Shown here in pieces: positions 7,171 to 15,196 of a DNA stretch of 29,962 nt; within the stretch, counting starts at the first letter, position 1, and the number at the start of each line of letters is the position of its first letter. Location of the stretch: contig DIXO01000064.1 of NCBI GenBank assembly GCA_002428735.1, positions 1 through 29,962 on the forward strand. The letters are read 5' to 3'. Source of the DNA: Syntrophaceae bacterium UBA6078 (GTDB lineage Bacteria; Desulfobacterota; Syntrophia; Syntrophales; UBA2210). A program made the position numbers and the translations under genes. The notes below the pieces were generated by a model. It was given only the letters and a program-made list of their open reading frames with translations. It searched no databases and was not told the DNA's origin.

Positions 7171-10100
7171 CTATATTTGGCAAAACCGCGCTAATTTTGG
7201 ATAACGGCGAGCATACCAGGTTTCCACTTCGCGAATGTCTTCGTCATTCAATCCATATATTTCATAAACCAGTTTGTCTATTTCCTTCTGCTCATTGCTC
7301 ATATAATCGTAGCGAGGCTTTTGTTTTTGTTTGTGAATTATCTTTTTAATCAAATTAATTATTTCATTCCTTTCAAAAATATAGAATGATAATTCATTCA
7401 GTTCATCAACTTGGCAATGTACTGTGTGACCAATAAAACACTTTAGAATATATTTCGATAGTTTTGATGCAAGTAATGCTAATTGCACCTCTCTAGGAGT
7501 TTTGATTGATGTAAATATGCCACTTCCTTCAGTATCAAATACGCTGGAATAATTCTCTCTAAAAGTCGGCGCATATACTCCTGTTCTGGAAAAACTGATT
7601 CCTTCTTGAAAGTAACAATCTGAATTCCTAATAACCGCAGCTAAAACATCTTTGCCTTCACCATCTCTTTGTTTGATTGTCATAGTTTTTAATCGATAAA
7701 CCGCTTCTTGACTCCAATCGATAAAATAATTCGTCGGCACATAATAGTTTGGCAGCCATCCTGCTTCTGTGTCACTTTCTCCACCTTTGTCATAAGGAAT
7801 GATATGTCTTCCGCCAAACCATAAATCGTAATCAAAATTCTTTTCTGTCTTCGATTTATGAATGCCTTTTTCAATGACTTTCAATCTTATTGCTTCATTA
7901 CCGGAAATCTTTATTAAATCGCTATCGGTCAGCAAATACTTTTTAAAATCATTGATGCTCCTGTACGAACCGCGAGCTTCCGGATTTTGGAAAAGATAAG
8001 TTTTATTATCACCTGTTTGTAAGCCAACTTTTACGTCAGAAATATCGCCAAACCGAACCAACTCAATGTTTTTATCATTAAGGTTAATTTGTCTTACGTT
8101 TACCTTTCTACCTGCGATCTCTTTTTCTTGTGTACGGCAATTTGTATCGTTCATTAGCGCAAATATTTTCGGACTACCAACGAAAATTGGAAAATTAGAA
8201 TTAGTTTTGATTAAATTCTGATTATATTCATAAACTGCAAATTTGGGTGTGGATTGCCCGCGGAAATCTTTCAAATTGTATATTTTTTCACGCAGCTCTT
8301 CGATTTCTTTCCGCGTGGATATATTGGTCAAATCAGCGGCTATCATGGGGCCGTCATTGTCGGGTTTGTTAGTCAGACTCATAATGCAGGCATTGACAGT
8401 TGCTTCAAAGCAGTCCTGATGCAGGCGGATTATTTTATGGAGTTGTTTATCCAAAACCTGCACACGCAATGGTTTATGTGTTTTGATTGTTAGCCAGGTA
8501 TCTGAAACAATATAAGATAAAACACCGCTCGTCTTCAGAAATCTTTTCAGCGCCGTGGAAATAAAAACGCCATAACTGTCTTTGCTGCCCAATTGATGCT
8601 GCTCTTTAATGTCATCATCCACTTTGACGCCATAAGGTGGATTACCAATAACGATGTCGAACCCGCCGATTTTCTCACCATCTTTATCCACACGATCAAA
8701 TACTTCGGAAAAATGAAAGTCGGGCTTGAACAGTTTGTATGTGCCGTCTTTGATTTTTTGCTCCAGTTTTTTGATTTTGTTGATGGTGGCGTTAATCTGT
8801 TTTTTAACTTTTACAAAGTGTTCATGCTTTATTTGTTCTTTTAGATCATCTTCATATTTTTTTAACACAGCATGAATGAGGCCATGCTCAAGACCGTCAA
8901 ATTCCTTTTTAAGCTTCTTTTTCTCCTGTTCATTATCCGAAATATAAAATTTGTCTTTTATGCCAATCATTCTCATTTTCATTTTTTCATATTCGGATTC
9001 ATTCTTGAACAAGATTTGCTGATTGGAAATATCTTCTTTGAAAATATCTATGTCATCAATTTTTTCCTGTAGCGAATTGCCTGTGCGAAACTGAAAATCG
9101 AGATTGGGTAACGGTTCCGCTTCACTTTTATCATAGTCAACAATCAACGCCAGCCATAGACGTAATTTGGCAATCTCTATCGCGCCTGGATCAATATCCA
9201 CACCATAAAGATTATTTTTGATGAATTGCTTTTTTAACGTGACTTCATTTATGTTTTTCCCCACCTTGACATTAAGCAGTTTGCGGAGTCTGACCAGCAC
9301 CTGCATCATTTCCACGGGGAAAGCGGCTGATCCTACCGCAGGGTCCAATACTTTTATTTTTTCCAGCTTGCTGTCCAGAAAACGTATTTGCTCTTTATGC
9401 AAAACATCAAGATCGGCTTCCTCGTGATAGATGATGTCGTGAAGAATAGCAGGCTTTATCTCTGTTTCATTTTGCAAAAACTGAAACAGAGATGACTTGA
9501 CCATATAATGGACGATTTCCCGCGGCGTGTAAAATGTGCCTTTCTTGTCCCGTTCTTCTTCAGCTAAAGTATTTTCAAAGACCTTGCCGAGCATTTCCGG
9601 GTCAATGGATACTTCCTGGTCATCCGGCGAATTTTCATCAATGGTAAAATTGTATGCTTCAAAAAAATCCAGAATTACTGAGCGTATGAATTTATCGCTG
9701 AATAAAATGAACTTGCCGGCTTTTTCTAGCTCACATTCCAGTTCGCTTTTTTCAAACAATCCTCCGTTTAAGTATGGCGTATTTTTATACTGATTTTTAA
9801 CTGACGCCGGTCGCTCATTCTCTTTTTTGGCAAAAACATCGAAAAAAAGTGGCTGAAAAAAATTCATGTATATGTTCGTGGTATTTTTTTCTTCAATTAC
9901 ATTGCGGATATAATTTTTCTTGTCTTCAATCCAACCCTTGCGCAACAGGAAATAAAGGAAAACCAATCTTCCCAGAAACGTGTAAGCGAATTTGTTAATT
10001 TGTTCTTTATATTCCTCATCGTCATAATGGTCCTTAAGCCAGAGACAAACTGTATTTTTATTGGGTTCTTCCAGTTCGATTTTAGTCTTTTCAAATATAA

Positions 10101-10647
10101 CTCTAAATTCCTCAAAGAATTTGTTGGTTACTTTATCAACCGAAAACGCTTCTTTGATTTTTTCGAGAGTGGTAAATTCATCATCGTAAGCAGCTATACG
10201 TTGAAGGAAGGTTTTATTAGTTAATTCGCTGCTGACAAAATACGTAAACCGTCGAAAATTGGACCACTGCCGTTTCGCGCCCGCGTATTCGGGATAGACC
10301 AGTGAAAAGCGAAAGTTGCCGTCGGCGGCGTAAAAGATAAAGATGCCCGCCCCATAGATTTGTCGCTCTTTGAGAATCTTCTTGGCCTTTTCGTATTGAG
10401 CTTTCTTGCCGGAGCGCTCCGTCAGTGGTTTTTGGACGGCCAGCGTGCAGACAATCAGGCGATCTGAATCGGCAAAGGTGATTTCGCCCAGCTTGTGCGA
10501 CTCGGCAAAGTTCTCGTCGTTATAGTTCCGCAGATCCTCTTGCACGGGCGAAAATTGCGGGCTTTTTCTGCGGAAGAAATGAACAAATTTTTCAGGCGCG
10601 AAATCGGCGATGATGCTTTCCAGAATCGGGCGGGCTTCGTTCGTCAT
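7171..10647 (-). CDS. Eco57I/type IIG-like adenine-specific DNA methyltransferase of a defence system
   Basis: This 1158-aa protein has the order of class gamma N6-adenine methyltransferases. KGTFYTPREIVHYMV (369-383) is motif X, DPAVGS (435-440) is the SAM-binding motif I, YGVDIDPGAIEIAKLRLWL (481-499) is motif II, and NPPY (669-672) is catalytic motif IV. The C-terminal part (about 800-1158) should hold target recognition. The N-terminal 170 residues, including FRFSLVYPEY and RRFTYFVS, occur in similar large restriction-modification proteins; I see no clear PD-(D/E)XK triad there. It methylates host DNA and may also be involved in cleavage. Its ATG overlaps the stop of the small middle gene by ATGA, and its own Shine-Dalgarno is weak, so translation probably depends on coupling. 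Base use is AT-rich compared with the flanks, suggesting acquisition. Confidence 0.88.
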   Translation of the reverse strand: MTNEARPILESIIADFAPEKFVHFFRRKSPQFSPVQEDLRNYNDENFAESHKLGEITFADSDRLIVCTLAVQKPLTERSGKKAQYEKAKKILKERQIYGAGIFIFYAADGNFRFSLVYPEYAGAKRQWSNFRRFTYFVSSELTNKTFLQRIAAYDDEFTTLEKIKEAFSVDKVTNKFFEEFRVIFEKTKIELEEPNKNTVCLWLKDHYDDEEYKEQINKFAYTFLGRLVFLYFLLRKGWIEDKKNYIRNVIEEKNTTNIYMNFFQPLFFDVFAKKENERPASVKNQYKNTPYLNGGLFEKSELECELEKAGKFILFSDKFIRSVILDFFEAYNFTIDENSPDDQEVSIDPEMLGKVFENTLAEEERDKKGTFYTPREIVHYMVKSSLFQFLQNETEIKPAILHDIIYHEEADLDVLHKEQIRFLDSKLEKIKVLDPAVGSAAFPVEMMQVLVRLRKLLNVKVGKNINEVTLKKQFIKNNLYGVDIDPGAIEIAKLRLWLALIVDYDKSEAEPLPNLDFQFRTGNSLQEKIDDIDIFKEDISNQQILFKNESEYEKMKMRMIGIKDKFYISDNEQEKKKLKKEFDGLEHGLIHAVLKKYEDDLKEQIKHEHFVKVKKQINATINKIKKLEQKIKDGTYKLFKPDFHFSEVFDRVDKDGEKIGGFDIVIGNPPYGVKVDDDIKEQHQLGSKDSYGVFISTALKRFLKTSGVLSYIVSDTWLTIKTHKPLRVQVLDKQLHKIIRLHQDCFEATVNACIMSLTNKPDNDGPMIAADLTNISTRKEIEELREKIYNLKDFRGQSTPKFAVYEYNQNLIKTNSNFPIFVGSPKIFALMNDTNCRTQEKEIAGRKVNVRQINLNDKNIELVRFGDISDVKVGLQTGDNKTYLFQNPEARGSYRSINDFKKYLLTDSDLIKISGNEAIRLKVIEKGIHKSKTEKNFDYDLWFGGRHIIPYDKGGESDTEAGWLPNYYVPTNYFIDWSQEAVYRLKTMTIKQRDGEGKDVLAAVIRNSDCYFQEGISFSRTGVYAPTFRENYSSVFDTEGSGIFTSIKTPREVQLALLASKLSKYILKCFIGHTVHCQVDELNELSFYIFERNEIINLIKKIIHKQKQKPRYDYMSNEQKEIDKLVYEIYGLNDEDIREVETWYARRYPKLARFCQI

Positions 10648-11127
10648 CTATTTGTTGCTTTCTTCGTGAGTTTGGAGAGAATGCTTTTACCTTTATCCGT
10701 GATACGGTATTTCTGAATACTGCTGGTTGGCTTATCCGGCACGGTCATAACGAGAAGACCTTCTTCCAGAAGAGGCCTTAAGACCTGGTCCCTGAACTTG
10801 GTTCTGTTTGTTCTTCCGGCAATCGCCATGAGGTCAGTTATTGACTGAGATTCTATGCAGTTATGAAGCATTTCGACCTGGTCCCGACTTAGTCCCGACC
10901 TGGTCCATGCCTGGCGCCTCACTCCGCCCGCTGACCGTTTCAAAAGCCAGTTGCGGTTTACGCCGGATGGTGACGACAAAGCCGTCTGTCAGCGCAAATT
11001 CAGGTTCCGGCAGTCCGGCCTTACGGCAACGCGCAAGCAAGGCATTATTTAGAATATACTCTTTCAGGGCCTGTCGTTCAGTAACAAATTCTTTCTGAAC
11101 GCTGCTGATAAAAATCCGCTGTTTCAT
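10644..11127 (-). pseudogene. Truncated, frame-split DUF4062 / RecG-C-like winged-helix gene (possibly switchable)
   Basis: Frame A (11127-10861) starts MKQRIFISSVQKEFVTERQ, the opening of DUF4062 proteins. After about 31 residues it jumps to CRKAGLPEPEF and FVVTIRRKP, which in full-length DUF4062/AlbA_2 (Schlafen-like) ATP-binding proteins lie near the C-terminus. The middle domains are therefore missing through an in-frame deletion. Frame A stops at 10861. Frame B (10979-10644) carries the C-terminal winged helix with GRTNRTKFRDQVLRPLLEEG and VPDKPTSSIQKYRIT. The frame change falls in three 11-nt repeats. Start and stop overlap the neighbouring helicase and methyltransferase genes by 4 nt each, so both ends of the gene are preserved. 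The parent families are known; the function of the short form is not. It may be dead, or OFF in this copy. Confidence 0.75.
10874..10906 (-). repeat. Three tandem 11-nt units, frame-shifting
   Basis: The plus-strand units are CGACCTGGTCC (10874-10884), CGACTTAGTCC (10885-10895) and CGACCTGGTCC (10896-10906). The outer copies are identical and the middle one differs at two bases. On the coding strand they read as DQVGTKSG/SRDQV-type peptide. An 11-nt unit changes frame at each copy. With three copies frame A ends in a stop. One added copy joins frame A to frame B (checked codon by codon). Removing two copies would also do so. Confidence 0.95.
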
Positions 11128-14100
11128 TTCACGTTCTCAATAGCGATGATAATCTCTTTGGCCAATTTCTTCTGCTTGGCGATTGTTCTGGCAAGGTAGT
11201 CCCGGCCCAGTTCCCTCTGCAGTTGCTCAATATCGCGGACGGTATCGCCGATTTTTTTTTCATCGCCAGGCCAATTGCCGATCCGTCGCAGGGCATACTC
11301 CGACTGCGTTCCGTAATCGAGAATATCTTCCCGCAGCATTCGGAGAAAATCCTTATACGGCATCAACGTTTCCAAATGTACGTTGTTAATCAGATAATTG
11401 AGCTGATTGAGTGCCCGCTGTTCAAGGCTCTGTTCGCTGGTCGCGCCGGGCATGTAAGGCTTGTGATTTTTGACAGCTTCGTAGGCCGGCCAGAATTTTT
11501 TGCTTAAATCCAGCGCTTTTTCTGCCTGCTCGCACTTGACTTTGTCAAACACATCTTCAAAAGATTTCGATTCCGGTGTTGGTTTGTCTTCGGAATAAGG
11601 CAGCGCCGTAACATACAACCTGCCTTTTTTAAAAAAGACCAGAAGCTCGTCTTCGGTGAAGTGTTTGGCAACTTTCACGCGCGGCGGATAGTATTCAAGG
11701 TTTTCTATGATTTCGGGATAGTCTTTTTTGATTTCAAGAAAGGCCTTGAGGGCTGTTGTGTAAAAGCTTTCTTCTTCCTGTTCATCAGGGTTTTGCTGTA
11801 TCCGTTTATACAGCCCGGCGGGTGTTGGTTCCTCGTCCACGTCAAATATCTTGGCATCCTCTCCCAGCGCGCTGTGAATCATGAACATCTTGTTTGCGGC
11901 TATCTCGCGTGATTTGACCAGTTCAGCACCTTTTTCCGTCGGGAAAAAGTTGACGATATAGAGGGTTTCGAAAACTTTTTTGCTTATACGGTTGATACGA
12001 CCGACGCGCTGTATGACCCGGACGGGGTTCCAGGGAATATCGTAGTTGACGACCATTCCCGCGCGGTTCAGATTGAAGCCTTCCGATATTCTATCCGAGG
12101 TCAGTAAAATGTCGAAATCGTCTTCTTGCTCATCCAAAGAGGCATCGAAGTTTTTGTTTATCTGCCTGATCTTCGAAGCCGACAAGTCCCCCGCGACAAC
12201 CAGCATTCTATCGCCGAAATGCTTCGTTAATTCCTTTTTCAAATATAGAATAGTGTCCACGTATTCGGAGAATATAATCAACTTGCGGTGCGGTTCACCC
12301 TGCTTTGGTTTCTGCGCCAGTTGCGCCTTGAGATGCTCAATCAGACAGGCGGTTTTGGGATCGTGTTTCACGAGATGAAGCGCGGTCAGTTCATGCAGTA
12401 TCTCATCAAACAGTTTTAAGTCCGATTGAATATCTTCTTCAAATCTTTCTCTTTCTTTAAACTCTTTCAGCCGGTAGCGCTGATGATTCTTCGGATATTC
12501 GCCTCGGTTGATTTTTTCTTCATACTCCGTCAGTTGTCTTTCAATCTCGTCTTCATCGGCTTCATATACATATATCCGCTCAAGCAACGCCCGGTCCAGG
12601 ATGTACTCGCCTGTTTTTTGGATGAACGCCTGTGCGGTGGATGTGATGCGTTTAAAATTCTTGATGCTTTGCTCAAACGAACCAAAAGAACTTTCAAAGC
12701 GCTTTACCAGCATCCGGCGCATGAAATCGAACAAGTTGCGCTGTTGCATGTATTGCCGGTTGCCCTTCTCGTCGAGCTTTTCTATTTTACCCTCTTTATA
12801 TTCAAAGGGCCGGTAAATGGCGCCTTTGAATCGGCCGCCGTCATCAATATCGCCGAAATATTGTTCAATGGTACGGCTGTAAAATTCCGACTGCTCTTTT
12901 GTTAATTTATAGAGCCATTCTACCGGATCGACGCATTTGGATATGTGCGTAACCTCATCTTTGTAGAAGGGGTTGTTTTGAAGATCCAGGCGGTTGCGCC
13001 GGATAGTTACCGGCTCGATCACATTACGGATCTGCTTCGCAAGGTAACGTGCGCGCTGGTTGACTTTTTTCAGGTCTATTTCGTTCTCCTCGAAAAGACC
13101 TTGATAGGAGATTTGGGCCTTCAGACGCTTTTTTTCATCCGGCGAATTCCAATACTTCTTGATATAACCGAGACGGTCAAAGATGCCCCTGAACCCCCTG
13201 AATTGATCTACCAGATTGCTCTCGAGCGTGATGGCTGACTGCTTAGGAATAACAAACAGGCTGAGCAGGGAAAGGATGTCGCCCGGCCGGTTATTGAACG
13301 GCGTGGCTGTCAGAAGTATAACTATCTTTTCCCGGCAAATGTTTTTCAGCAGATCGTAATCTTTTGTATCCTGATTCCTGAACCGGTGCGCCTCGTCAAT
13401 AATAACAACCTCGATATCTTCAACCTTCTTGATGAAGTCTCTCGTGTTTTCTAAATCTCCCAACGAGCGGACTTCCCAATCGGAAAGTCTGAATTGTTCA
13501 ACATACTTCTTCCAGCCGGAATTCAAATTCCTGTCGCCAACCAGACCGGGCGGGCAAATAACTACCCCGCGCTTGCCCAGTTGTTTGGCAACGGCACAGG
13601 CAATGATGGTTTTTCCTAAACCTACAACGTCCGCAATAATGACACCATTGTAATCCTCAATTATCTTCAATGCCTGTTTAACAGCGTCAAGCTGATATCG
13701 ATACGGCTCGTAGCCGTTTTTCTCCATGATTGAAATAATCGTATCGCCGATTTTTTTCTGATCAAAACCATCCAGATAGGTTTTCAACACCAGGCAGAAG
13801 GCTTCAAAGGGCGATACGTCTTTGATGAGTGTGTCGCGTTCAATGACATCGATCAGTTTCTTTTTTGTTTCTTCATACTCGGTAATTTTAACGGCCTGGT
13901 TCCAGAGATCATCGAAATAGGTCTCCGCGTCCTCAAAGCCATAATCACTGATTTCAACATTAAACTCATTTTGGGTTGATAATCCGGCTTTGGTTAAATT
14001 GCTGCTGCCGGTGATGAAGAGCGCGTTTTTTCCTACCTGATCTTGCTCCAGTTTAAAAATGTATAACTTGGCGTGGTTTGGTTCGTAAGTTTTGCGGATG

Positions 14101-14465
14101 ATCAGCTTATGGGCTTTGATGAGATCAACGAAATATCTGAACTGCCCATAGAATTCTTCCGTGTCAAAATATTCTGTATTCAGGGACTTTTTAATGGATT
14201 CAAAGAAATGGTACGTTTTTTCCTCGTCCGATGAAGGGTGATTTTCACCATATTCTATCAAACTAAAGTTATAGAGATCGACGTTTAACCCAACAAGTAT
14301 TTTAATGGAGACGTCAGGGTTCGCTTCCAGGGCGGAATAGAGTTCCCTGATTCCTGAAAAGTAGAAAAAACCGACGAGAAATTTTAGTTCTTCACTTTTT
14401 GATATTAGTTCAATGAGGCGCTTTTTAAGAGAAATCTGTTTGCTGTTGGTGATGAAATTCGCCAT
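11124..14465 (-). CDS. PLD-nuclease/SNF2-family helicase fusion of a defence system
   Basis: The 1113-aa protein starts with a phospholipase-D-like nuclease domain (about 1-200) with one HKD-type motif, HAKLYIF (His131, Lys133) and GSSNLTKAG (153-161). A superfamily 2 SNF2 helicase follows: ADVVGLGKT (Walker A, 278-286), DEAH (357-360), TATPFNN (386-392), then SDRISEGFNL and QRVGRINR (motifs V-VI, about 790-826). In the Walker A region the usual DE is DV. A long charged helical insert (about 590-700) separates the two RecA lobes. Such fusions sit beside large adenine methyltransferases in defence islands, where the helicase probably translocates on unmodified DNA and the PLD domain cuts; that role is inferred. 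It is the first gene of the island operon and ends in an ATGA overlap. Confidence 0.88.
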   Translation of the reverse strand: MANFITNSKQISLKKRLIELISKSEELKFLVGFFYFSGIRELYSALEANPDVSIKILVGLNVDLYNFSLIEYGENHPSSDEEKTYHFFESIKKSLNTEYFDTEEFYGQFRYFVDLIKAHKLIIRKTYEPNHAKLYIFKLEQDQVGKNALFITGSSNLTKAGLSTQNEFNVEISDYGFEDAETYFDDLWNQAVKITEYEETKKKLIDVIERDTLIKDVSPFEAFCLVLKTYLDGFDQKKIGDTIISIMEKNGYEPYRYQLDAVKQALKIIEDYNGVIIADVVGLGKTIIACAVAKQLGKRGVVICPPGLVGDRNLNSGWKKYVEQFRLSDWEVRSLGDLENTRDFIKKVEDIEVVIIDEAHRFRNQDTKDYDLLKNICREKIVILLTATPFNNRPGDILSLLSLFVIPKQSAITLESNLVDQFRGFRGIFDRLGYIKKYWNSPDEKKRLKAQISYQGLFEENEIDLKKVNQRARYLAKQIRNVIEPVTIRRNRLDLQNNPFYKDEVTHISKCVDPVEWLYKLTKEQSEFYSRTIEQYFGDIDDGGRFKGAIYRPFEYKEGKIEKLDEKGNRQYMQQRNLFDFMRRMLVKRFESSFGSFEQSIKNFKRITSTAQAFIQKTGEYILDRALLERIYVYEADEDEIERQLTEYEEKINRGEYPKNHQRYRLKEFKERERFEEDIQSDLKLFDEILHELTALHLVKHDPKTACLIEHLKAQLAQKPKQGEPHRKLIIFSEYVDTILYLKKELTKHFGDRMLVVAGDLSASKIRQINKNFDASLDEQEDDFDILLTSDRISEGFNLNRAGMVVNYDIPWNPVRVIQRVGRINRISKKVFETLYIVNFFPTEKGAELVKSREIAANKMFMIHSALGEDAKIFDVDEEPTPAGLYKRIQQNPDEQEEESFYTTALKAFLEIKKDYPEIIENLEYYPPRVKVAKHFTEDELLVFFKKGRLYVTALPYSEDKPTPESKSFEDVFDKVKCEQAEKALDLSKKFWPAYEAVKNHKPYMPGATSEQSLEQRALNQLNYLINNVHLETLMPYKDFLRMLREDILDYGTQSEYALRRIGNWPGDEKKIGDTVRDIEQLQRELGRDYLARTIAKQKKLAKEIIIAIENVK

Positions 14466-14498
14466 GAACAGATAACGCTCCGTAGTTTATTGCGATTC

Positions 14499-14526
14499 AT
14501 ACTACAACATCTAAAAAACAATGCAA
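14499..14526 (-). promoter_or_regulatory. Candidate promoter of the defence operon
   Basis: Minus-strand TTGCAT (14526-14521) and TAGTAT (14504-14499) are 16 nt apart, about 35 nt upstream of the helicase ATG. Matches are moderate. GGAGCG precedes the ATG at long spacing. Confidence 0.35.
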
Positions 14527-14545
14527 CCGTTAAATATTTCACGCC

Positions 14546-14563
14546 GGCTCAAAAGGCTCAAAA
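14546..14563 (+). repeat. Tandem duplication of GGCTCAAAA
   Basis: GGCTCAAAA occurs twice back to back (14546-14554 and 14555-14563), just before the TTGACA at 14567. The 322-nt space 14466-14787 otherwise holds only the two opposing promoter candidates; I see no gene in it. Confidence 0.8.
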
Positions 14564-14566
14564 AAC

Positions 14567-14596
14567 TTGACACAAGGGTACGATCTTTAATAAAAT
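14567..14596 (+). promoter_or_regulatory. Candidate sigma70 promoter toward the ABM gene
   Basis: TTGACA (14567-14572) and TAAAAT (14591-14596) are separated by 18 nt. The nearest downstream gene on this strand starts at 14788, so the leader would be about 185 nt long. A small RNA transcribed from here cannot be excluded. Confidence 0.5.
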
Positions 14597-14787
14597 TACC
14601 TCAAGCTTTTTTACAGAAAGCCATCCCTGTGACCGCTCCAACGGGAAGTCTTCCGCATTCCACAAACTGCTCCGCATCTTCTCACCTTTTCTGAACGTTA
14701 TCTGGCTTGATTCAATTGGGATTTCTGCCTCGTCAGCGGACAGGAATCCGCATTGAATTCAAATTCAAAAGAAAGGAGGGAAGTGAA

Positions 14788-15078
14788 ATGGCCGCAAAAG
14801 TATTAATCAGAAGAAAAGTCGACAGCGGTAAGGAAAAGGAGTTGTTGCCTCTCATCATCCAGCTGAGGAAGCTGGCGATGTCGGAACCGGGCTACGTGTC
14901 CGGCGAGACATTGAAAGCCCTGAAAGCGCCTCACGACTACCTGGTCATAAGCACGTGGAGTTCACCCGAAGCATGGAAGGCCTGGGAAGCAAACCCGGAG
15001 CGGGCTGAGGTGCAGAAGAAGATCGACAATCTGCTCGGGGAGTCGACTGAATACGAGATCTACCATTATCCCGACTGA
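14788..15078 (+). CDS. ABM-domain (antibiotic biosynthesis monooxygenase-like) protein
   Basis: This 96-aa protein has the ferredoxin-like alpha/beta ABM fold pattern: a first strand AAKVLIRRKV, a helix, then GYVSGETL, YLVISTWSS and the helix PEAWKAWEANPERA. Small stand-alone ABM proteins include heme-degrading and quinol monooxygenases, but many have no known reaction. No cofactor site can be read here. The start is firm: AAAGGAGGG lies 9 nt upstream of ATG 14788. It flanks the defence island but its base composition looks like the rest of the chromosome. It converges on glnS. Confidence 0.85.
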   Translation: MAAKVLIRRKVDSGKEKELLPLIIQLRKLAMSEPGYVSGETLKALKAPHDYLVISTWSSPEAWKAWEANPERAEVQKKIDNLLGESTEYEIYHYPD

Positions 15079-15119
15079 TGGTGCGTCGATTAACCCGAAA
15101 ACAGTACCACACGGGGGAC

Positions 15120-15142
15120 AACCCGCCCGGGCACGGCGGGTT
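15120..15142. terminator. Terminator-like hairpin between converging genes
   Basis: AACCCGCC (15120-15127) pairs perfectly with GGCGGGTT (15135-15142) across a 7-nt loop. The T-run is short on the plus strand and absent on the minus strand. A second small stem, GCCT/AGGC followed by ATTTTT, lies at 15171-15188. Either could end the ABM transcript. Confidence 0.4.
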
Positions 15143-15196
15143 TCCCGTCAACCGGGGGTTCGGCAGGACGCCTGTCGGAGGCATTTTTCAGCCTGC

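Noticed and set aside
7171..14465. Complete DISARM or BREX system
   Set aside because: No DUF1998 (DrmB), DrmA, PglZ, BrxC or BrxL protein is present; only helicase and methyltransferase parts resemble those systems.
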